Shown: positions 58,463 through 64,000 of the stretch, in pieces | Layout of the letters: each line of letters begins with the position of its first letter | How positions within the stretch are numbered: the stretch's first letter is position 1 | Source: Prochlorococcus sp. AG-402-O16 | GTDB taxonomy: Bacteria; Cyanobacteriota; Cyanobacteriia; PCC-6307; Cyanobiaceae | Length of the DNA: 64,000 nt | Reading direction: 5' to 3' | Assembly: GCA_003216415.1 (NCBI GenBank) | Contig: QCIY01000001.1 | Location: 186,001 to 250,000, forward strand | Notes under the pieces: model-generated | Databases searched by the model: none | Told to the model about the DNA's origin: nothing | The model's input: the letters and a program-made list of their open reading frames with translations, nothing else | Made by a program: the position numbers and the translations under genes

Positions 58463-59947
58463 GTGACTAATTTACAAGATAAAAAAATTGATAAATTTAA
58501 TATTTTTAAAAAAGAAGATTGGTCAAGTGCTTATCAAAATGTAGAAAAGGAGCTAACTAAAGAGCCTCTAAAAATTAGCAAAGGTAATAATATTAAAAAT
58601 TTGAATGGAACATTATTAAGAAATGGACCAGGAATATTAGAGAGAGGTGGGCAATGGGTTCATCATCCATTTGATGGTGATGGGATGATAACATCCATAA
58701 AATTCGAAAATGGTCAGCCATTCTTAACAAATAGATTTGTTAAAACTAAAGGCTATTTGGAAGAAGAAAAAATAGATAAATTTATTTATAGAGGTGTTTT
58801 TGGAACACAAAAAAATGGAGGAATTTTAAATAATGCATTAGATCTAAAATTCAAGAATATCGCTAATACACATGTCATTAAATTAGGAGATGAAATTCTC
58901 GCATTATGGGAAGCAGCAGGTCCACATGCAATGGATCCTGATAGTCTTGACACTATTGGTTTAACAACATTACAAGGGGTACTCAAGCCTAACGAAGCAT
59001 TCAGTGCTCATCCTAAAACAGACCTAAACTCAAATGCATCTCAAGAACTTTTAGTCACTTTTGGAGTACAAACCGGGCCAAAAAGTACCATTAGATTAAT
59101 GGAATTTGATAATGCTGGTACAAATTCTGGAGAACTAATTTTTGACAGAAAAGATACCTTTAATGGCTTTGCATTCCTTCATGATTTCGCAATTACAACT
59201 AATTGGGCAATATTTTTACAGAATGCTATTGATTTCAATCCTCTTCCATTTGTAATGGGTCAAAGAGGAGCAGCACAATGTCTAAAGTCAAACCCAAATA
59301 AAAAGGCAAAATTTTTTATAATCCCCAGAGAAAGTGGATTATTTAGAGGACAGCCTCCTTTAATAATAGATGCTCCAGAAGGATTCGTTTTTCATCATGT
59401 AAACGCATTTGAAAAAGATTCCAAAATCGTATTAGATAGTATTTTTTATGATGATTTCCCATCAGTTGGTCCAGACGAGAATTTTAGGGATATTGACTTT
59501 GATAAATATCCAGAAGGAAAACTGAAAAGATCAATTATCGATCTAAAGACAAAAAATTGTGAACTTGAAACTTTCAGTGAACAATGTTGTGAATTTGCTG
59601 TTGTTAATCCTAAAAACTTAGGATTAAAAGCAACTTTTAGTTGGATGGCAAGCACATCTCAAAAGCTGGGGAACGCTCCACTTCAAGCAATAAAAAAAAT
59701 AAATTTAACTTCTAAGGAAGAGATTTCTTGGTCAGCAGGTCCAAGTGGATTTGTTAGTGAACCAATTATGGTTCCATCAGAAAACTCTTCAAAAGAAGAT
59801 GAGGGATTTTTATTTATACTTCTATGGAACGGAGAAAGAAGAGGAAGCGATTTAGTGATATTAGACGCAAAAGATTTAAAAGAATTAGCTGTTTATGAAT
59901 TACCCATTTCAATTCCTCATGGCCTTCATGGATCTTGGATTAATTGA
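58463..59947 (+). CDS. Carotenoid cleavage dioxygenase (RPE65/CCD family)
   Basis: The GTG at 58463 gives 494 residues starting MTNLQDKKIDKFNIF; an earlier in-frame TTG at 58424 would add 13. It is a seven-bladed propeller with the four iron-ligand His residues in ALWEAAGPHAMDPDSL, AFLHDFAITTNWAIFLQ, GFVFHHVNAFEKDSKI and PHGLHGSWIN. The N-terminal LNGTLLRNGPGILERGGQWV and HHPFDGDGMI are family marks. It would cleave a carotenoid to apocarotenoids; the substrate and cleavage position are not readable. It ends two bases before the stop of the convergent rdgB. Confidence 0.88.
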   Translation: MTNLQDKKIDKFNIFKKEDWSSAYQNVEKELTKEPLKISKGNNIKNLNGTLLRNGPGILERGGQWVHHPFDGDGMITSIKFENGQPFLTNRFVKTKGYLEEEKIDKFIYRGVFGTQKNGGILNNALDLKFKNIANTHVIKLGDEILALWEAAGPHAMDPDSLDTIGLTTLQGVLKPNEAFSAHPKTDLNSNASQELLVTFGVQTGPKSTIRLMEFDNAGTNSGELIFDRKDTFNGFAFLHDFAITTNWAIFLQNAIDFNPLPFVMGQRGAAQCLKSNPNKKAKFFIIPRESGLFRGQPPLIIDAPEGFVFHHVNAFEKDSKIVLDSIFYDDFPSVGPDENFRDIDFDKYPEGKLKRSIIDLKTKNCELETFSEQCCEFAVVNPKNLGLKATFSWMASTSQKLGNAPLQAIKKINLTSKEEISWSAGPSGFVSEPIMVPSENSSKEDEGFLFILLWNGERRGSDLVILDAKDLKELAVYELPISIPHGLHGSWIN

Positions 59948-59949
59948 AT

Positions 59950-60525
59950 TTAAGAAAAAATTTCAATTAAATCTGGAATAATTTTTTTTAATGCTTTACC
60001 TCTATGACTACAAGAGTCTTTAATATCATTATTCATTTCTGCGAAAGTTAATCTGGTAGAACTCTCCTCAAAAATTGGGTCATACCCAAAACCACTTTCT
60101 CCTCTGGGGTTTAAAATAATATTGCCATGACATTTGGCCTCAGATTCAATAATCACTTCACCATTTGGGGAACAAACACAAATATTAGCAATAAAGAAAG
60201 CATTTCTATTTTGAACTCCATCAAGTTCTATTAAAACTCGTTCAATTCTCTTCTGATCATTTTCTGCATATCTAGATGAGTAAATGCCAGGCTTACCACC
60301 TAGTGCTTCAATACAAATTCCTGAATCATCTGCTATTGAAAAATTATTCGTTTTTCTCGAAACTTCACTCGCTTTTTTAATTGCATTCTCTCTAAATGTC
60401 AGTCCATCCTCTTCAACTTCTAATGATTCTGGCTGGAGTAACAATTTACAATTAACTCCAGCAAGCAATTTCTTATATTCTTCAATTTTACCTTTATTCT
60501 TACTCGCTAAATATAAATTTTTCAT
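59950..60525 (-). CDS. rdgB: dITP/XTP pyrophosphatase (RdgB/HAM1)
   Basis: The ATG at 60525 gives 191 residues; an upstream in-frame start would overlap the phosphohexomutase gene and adds no family sequence. It opens KNLYLASKNKGKIEEYKKLL, with substrate motifs FSIADDSGICIEALGGKPGI, YSSRYAENDQKR and GESGFGYDPIFEE. The enzyme hydrolyses dITP and XTP to keep them out of DNA. It starts two bases after the phosphohexomutase stop, suggesting cotranscription. Confidence 0.95.
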   Translation of the reverse strand: MKNLYLASKNKGKIEEYKKLLAGVNCKLLLQPESLEVEEDGLTFRENAIKKASEVSRKTNNFSIADDSGICIEALGGKPGIYSSRYAENDQKRIERVLIELDGVQNRNAFFIANICVCSPNGEVIIESEAKCHGNIILNPRGESGFGYDPIFEESSTRLTFAEMNNDIKDSCSHRGKALKKIIPDLIEIFS

Positions 60526-60527
60526 AC

Positions 60528-61982
60528 TTATTTTCCTGCCAAATTTATAAATTCTTGACCCCACTCTAATACCTCAATTAGATATGATTCTTTTGGTGCT
60601 TCACAATATAACCTTAAAAGAGGTTCCGTTCCTGAAAACCTAAAAAGAAGCCAAAAATTTTTATCAATTCTCAACTTTATTCCATCGATCTTTGAGATAC
60701 TTTTTAACTTGTGATTATTAATATTCTCAGGAATATTATCTATGATAAATTCTTGTACGTTATTTTTTTCTGACTGATTTGGAAATTTAATATCAATTCT
60801 TTTATAAAAACTTGGCCCAAAATCTTCTTGAATTTCATCTAAGGTTTCATATAAATATTGAGATTTTTCAGCAATTCCATTTAATAAAACCATCGCTGCA
60901 TATAGAGCATCTCTTTCAGGCATAAAGTCACCAAAACCAACTCCCCCAGATTCCTCACCTCCAATAAATATTTTTTCTTTAATCATTTTTTCAGCAATAT
61001 ATTTAAAGCCAACTGGAAGTTCAAAAACATCTCTATTTTGACTCTCTGATATATTTTTAATAATATCTGAACCACTAACAGTCTTTAAAACTGGATAAAA
61101 ATTATTTTTAATTTCGCCCAAATAGCTAATAAAGTACGGGAGTAAATCTTGAGTACTAGAGTATCTTCCTTTTTCATCAATTGCCGCAATTCTATCACCA
61201 TCACCATCAAATATAATTCCTAAAGTTTTCACTTCATTTGTTGAATTTTTCATTAGTGTTTGTTTTAGAGCATCTGCATAATTCAAAAGAGGTTCAGGAG
61301 GTTTACCTCCAAAAAAAGGATCAGCATCTTTCCTGATTTCAGAAATAACTTCTAAATCATTAGAAGCAAAAATCTCAGCCATACAATTTGCAGCTGAACC
61401 ATGCATAGAATCTACAAAAATTCTCAATTTCATTTTTTTTAATCTCTTGGAAATATAGTCAATATCAAATAGGGATTTAATTCTATCTAAATGAAATTTC
61501 TTAATATCTACCAATTGATTAATACCATCTATTTTTTCAATTGAATTTCCAAGAATTAATCTTTTTTCAACTTCACTTGTAAAAGATTCGTCAACAGAAC
61601 ATCCATTAAAGCTCTTTATTTTCAGACCTAGCCAATTATATGGATTATGACTTGCTGTAATTACTAACGCTCCAAGACAACCGACTTCTTTGGCATAGAA
61701 ACTACAAGAGGGTGTTGTAACAAAGCTATCAGATAAGATCGGTTCGAAACCACATCCTCTTACAAAAGGCACTATTTGCTTGGCGAATTCACAAGCCATA
61801 AATCTACGATCATATCCAATAATAATTTTCTTTGAATTAACTTCTTTATAGTATTGATAATGCAACTCCTGACATGCAGCGACAACAACTCTTGAAAGAT
61901 TGGACAGGTTAAAGTCAAAACCAATAATTCCTCTCCAACCATCAGTTCCAAATTTTATCTTATCTAATTTATCGGCTTTCAA
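60528..61982 (-). CDS. Phosphoglucomutase/phosphomannomutase
   Basis: A 484-residue phosphohexomutase with a TTG start at 61982. It has the family motifs: the catalytic Ser in VITASHNPYNWLGLK, the Mg2+-binding DGDGDRIAAID, the sugar-binding FIGGEESGGVGFG and the phosphate-binding FRFSGTEPLLRLY. The start MKADKLDKIKFGTDGWRG is typical. It interconverts hexose 1- and 6-phosphates for glycogen, sucrose and cell-envelope synthesis. Whether it prefers glucose or mannose phosphate cannot be decided from sequence. It precedes rdgB by two bases. Confidence 0.92.
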   Translation of the reverse strand: MKADKLDKIKFGTDGWRGIIGFDFNLSNLSRVVVAACQELHYQYYKEVNSKKIIIGYDRRFMACEFAKQIVPFVRGCGFEPILSDSFVTTPSCSFYAKEVGCLGALVITASHNPYNWLGLKIKSFNGCSVDESFTSEVEKRLILGNSIEKIDGINQLVDIKKFHLDRIKSLFDIDYISKRLKKMKLRIFVDSMHGSAANCMAEIFASNDLEVISEIRKDADPFFGGKPPEPLLNYADALKQTLMKNSTNEVKTLGIIFDGDGDRIAAIDEKGRYSSTQDLLPYFISYLGEIKNNFYPVLKTVSGSDIIKNISESQNRDVFELPVGFKYIAEKMIKEKIFIGGEESGGVGFGDFMPERDALYAAMVLLNGIAEKSQYLYETLDEIQEDFGPSFYKRIDIKFPNQSEKNNVQEFIIDNIPENINNHKLKSISKIDGIKLRIDKNFWLLFRFSGTEPLLRLYCEAPKESYLIEVLEWGQEFINLAGK

Positions 61983-62056
61983 ATTTCCTTGATTTCTTTT
62001 AATTATCTATACTAATTTATATGAGTAAATTTTAAAACCTCCCTTTAAAAAATAAT

Positions 62057-63475
62057 TTGAATTCTCTTCATTTAAAAAGTTTTACAAGATGCAAAAGAAA
62101 AGCATGGCTAGATTTTAAGGGTAAAAAATCTTATGAAGTTTGGTCTCCCCATAAAGCTATAGATAAAATTAATCGGTTTCAAATTTTCTCTGAATTTTGT
62201 AATGGTGAAATATATACAGGATTAAAAGCCTGTGAAAATGGTTATCAAGGGGTAATTGGATTAAAAATCAAAGGGAATCTTTTCCAAAATATAAACGCAG
62301 AGATACTTCCACAATTACTTTTAAAGACTAAAGGTAAAAGTAAATGGGGAGAATATAAATATTTACCTGCTGTTTATAAGTTAGGCCACAAAACAACTAA
62401 AGAACATTTATTCGACTTAGCTTTTTGTTCTATGCTTTTGGAATCTTTTCAAGAATCTAAAATTGAGAAAGGTTTAGTAATTTCAACTTTTTATAAAAAA
62501 GTTAAAGTTGAAGAAATTTATTTAAATAAAAAATTAAGAAAAAAAGTTTTAAATATTTTATTAAATTTGAATGAATGCTTGGAGGGATCTATGCCAGAAA
62601 TAACTCAAGATAGAAAAAAATGTACTATTTGTTCCTGGCAAAAATTTTGTGACAAAGAAGCAAAAGAAAATGGATATCTAACAGATATAGATGGAATAGG
62701 GGCTAAAACGGACTCGTTACTCAAAGCAAACGGAATAACTAATACCCAAACATTAGCTTCGTATAGCGAAAAACAACTTGGAGAGAAATTATCTAAATTC
62801 AAAGATCAGAAGTATGAAAAAGCATCCATATTTGTAAAGCAAGCACAAGCATATATATCTGGAGAACCATATTTCATTTCTAATAAAAATAATACGGAAG
62901 ATCTATTAGAAAAAATATGTTCGGGATTTTATATATTTGATATTGAGTCAAATCCAAATGAAAAGCATGATTTTTTATATGGATTTTTAAAAGTAAATAA
63001 TTTGTCTATAAAAAAAGAAGATCTTATTTACGAACCAATCTTAAATCTTAAAAACAATAAAGGAGAATCTTACAGGCAAATTATTGAAATACTTTTTTCA
63101 CACAAGGAATGGCCAGTTTTGCATTACGGAGAAACTGAAAAAATATCAATAATTAATATTGCTAAAGAACTAAATTTTAGTTTTGAAGAAATTGATTCAC
63201 TTTCCTCCAGATTTATTGACTTACATACCTTAATAAGAAAGTCTTGGATATTACCACTAAAAAACTATGGCTTAAAAACTGTTTCTAATTGGCTTGGATT
63301 TGAATGGGCGCAGAAAAATGTAAGTGGATCGAAAGCACTTTATTGGTGGATTCAATATCAAATTACAGAAAACCAAATATTTTTAAAGAAAATTATCCAA
63401 TATAACAAAGATGATTGTTTTGCTACTCTACAAATTGCAGAATATTTAATCAAAAATCGATTAAAGAAAAATTGA
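62057..63475 (+). CDS. RecB-like nuclease, TM0106 family, with a DEDD-type exonuclease domain
   Basis: A 472-residue protein with a TTG start at 62057. The N-terminus LKSFTRCKRKAWLDFKGK and the later Cys cluster KKCTICSWQKFCDKEAKENG are the Cab-type Fe-S ligands of Cas4/RecB-like nucleases. A helix-hairpin-helix-like part follows (LTDIDGIGAKTDSLLKANGI). The C-terminal half is an RNase H-like (DEDD) domain with YIFDIESNPNEKHDFLYGF, IDLHTLIRKS and YNKDDCFATL. It is likely a DNA or RNA exonuclease in repair or recombination. No CRISPR array is nearby. Its 3' end overlaps the convergent YgfZ gene by 15 bases. Confidence 0.8.
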   Translation: MNSLHLKSFTRCKRKAWLDFKGKKSYEVWSPHKAIDKINRFQIFSEFCNGEIYTGLKACENGYQGVIGLKIKGNLFQNINAEILPQLLLKTKGKSKWGEYKYLPAVYKLGHKTTKEHLFDLAFCSMLLESFQESKIEKGLVISTFYKKVKVEEIYLNKKLRKKVLNILLNLNECLEGSMPEITQDRKKCTICSWQKFCDKEAKENGYLTDIDGIGAKTDSLLKANGITNTQTLASYSEKQLGEKLSKFKDQKYEKASIFVKQAQAYISGEPYFISNKNNTEDLLEKICSGFYIFDIESNPNEKHDFLYGFLKVNNLSIKKEDLIYEPILNLKNNKGESYRQIIEILFSHKEWPVLHYGETEKISIINIAKELNFSFEEIDSLSSRFIDLHTLIRKSWILPLKNYGLKTVSNWLGFEWAQKNVSGSKALYWWIQYQITENQIFLKKIIQYNKDDCFATLQIAEYLIKNRLKKN

Positions 63476-64000
63476 TCCTACAGATTTATTTATAATAATT
63501 TTTCCAAAAATTTCTGAAAAAAAATAACTTTGTTCCTCTAAATATTTTCTTTTTATCATAGCTAAACCTTTTATTTGACAATCTGATTTAAAAAAACTAG
63601 TGATTTTGCCTACAGAAATATCCTTGGCAGAATTTATATATAAATTTTTATCTTCTAAGTCTAAATTGAAATTAGATTCAATTGATTTCCAAATTCTTAT
63701 TTCCTGTTTTAAAGAAGAAACATTTTTTATTTTTGACATTGTTTCTTGTCCTAAATAACAACCTTTATTAAAATCTATAAGATCTTGTAATCCAAGCTCA
63801 AGAGGATTATTTTTTCCGTTTATTTCCATTTCTAATGAGGGTATTGCCTGATTAATCTTCCAAAGTTTTAAATCATTGGGATTTAGTAAATTTAGTTTAT
63901 TTTTATATATTTCAAATTCTTTATTTTCTGTTTTGAAGAAAATAGGCTGGTAAGTTCTCCATGAACTAGATTCATCAATTTCCTGAATTCTATTTATCAA
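63461..64000 (-). CDS. ygfZ: Folate-binding protein YgfZ (partial, N-terminus missing)
   Basis: The frame runs off the right edge of the window, so the visible 179 residues are the C-terminal part. The diagnostic motif DFNKGCYLGQETMSKIK (the K-G-C-Y-x-G-Q-E signature) is present, preceded by IPSLEMEINGKNNPLELGLQ. The family is related to the T-protein of glycine cleavage and helps assemble or repair Fe-S enzymes using tetrahydrofolate. The full gene should extend beyond base 64000 by about 100 codons. It overlaps the nuclease gene by 15 bases at the 3' end. Confidence 0.85.
   Translation of the reverse strand: MINRIQEIDESSSWRTYQPIFFKTENKEFEIYKNKLNLLNPNDLKLWKINQAIPSLEMEINGKNNPLELGLQDLIDFNKGCYLGQETMSKIKNVSSLKQEIRIWKSIESNFNLDLEDKNLYINSAKDISVGKITSFFKSDCQIKGLAMIKRKYLEEQSYFFSEIFGKIIINKSVGSIFL

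Noticed and set aside
62057-63475. A CRISPR-Cas locus suggested by the Cas4-like Cys cluster
   Set aside because: No repeat-spacer array or other cas gene is visible anywhere in the window; the protein fits a stand-alone RecB-like family.

Overview
The window is a strongly AT-rich stretch of a marine picocyanobacterial chromosome, most likely a high-light-adapted Prochlorococcus. The evidence is the set of oxygenic-photosynthesis genes (psaE, psbB, psbT, psbM, psbEFLJ, petBD, chlD, ndhCKJ), very short intergenic gaps, and a compact rRNA operon with an Ile-Ala tRNA spacer. Small HLIP-like and DUF3104 proteins and a reduced phycoerythrin set (one shrunken beta subunit plus a CpeS-type lyase, no alpha subunit beside it) also fit. 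Genus and ecotype are inferred from gene content; no alignment was run.

Layout. 1-2.8 kb: the tail of an unknown gene, a fibrillin-like protein and a CrtISO-like carotenoid enzyme. 2.8-6.7 kb: a gene-sparse accessory stretch of very small proteins around a plastid-terminal-oxidase-like di-iron quinol oxidase. It also holds a polyglutamine miniprotein, an HLIP-like miniprotein, a DUF3104 gene and three near-palindromic sites resembling the cyanobacterial LexA box. 6.8-11.3 kb: acetyltransferase, aldehyde dehydrogenase, LysM protein, psaE and mutM. 11.3-16.4 kb: rRNA operon on the minus strand (16S, tRNA-Ile, tRNA-Ala, 23S, 5S). 17-24.3 kb: neutral invertase, petBD, divergent ctpA, an HD phosphohydrolase, minCDE and tRNA-Thr. 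24.3-33 kb: Sua5/YrdC, prmC, psbM, a ferredoxin, psbBT, nrdR, rps1, metK, a FGGY sugar kinase and tRNA-Phe. 33-36 kb: TVP38-type membrane protein and the phycoerythrin remnant. 36-43 kb: UvrD/PcrA helicase, CCA-transferase-like enzyme, a SelD fusion and MTA phosphorylase. 43-47 kb: psbEFLJ with ycf48 and rubredoxin, then ndhCKJ in the opposite direction. 47-64 kb: YvcK-like protein, ABC/MCE lipid-transfer genes, chlD, folK, Nudix, photolyase, DegT aminotransferase, thioredoxin-like protein, fabI, hisB, carotenoid oxygenase, rdgB, phosphohexomutase, a RecB/DEDD nuclease and a partial YgfZ.

How the genes fit together. Several blocks serve the photosynthetic membrane: PSII core (psbB, psbT, psbM, psbEFLJ), PSII biogenesis (ycf48, rubredoxin, ctpA for D1 maturation), cytochrome b6f (petBD), PSI (psaE), NDH-1 (ndhCKJ), chlorophyll synthesis (chlD), and a putative plastoquinol oxidase as an electron safety valve. 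The rest is mainly housekeeping (division-site placement, translation, tRNA modification and repair, SAM and MTA metabolism, folate, fatty acid and histidine synthesis) with DNA repair (mutM, pcrA, photolyase). The least ordinary parts are the 2.8-6.7 kb small-protein region with its LexA-like sites, the phycoerythrin remnant at 34.6-35.8 kb and the oxidoreductase-SelD fusion at 39.9-42.0 kb.
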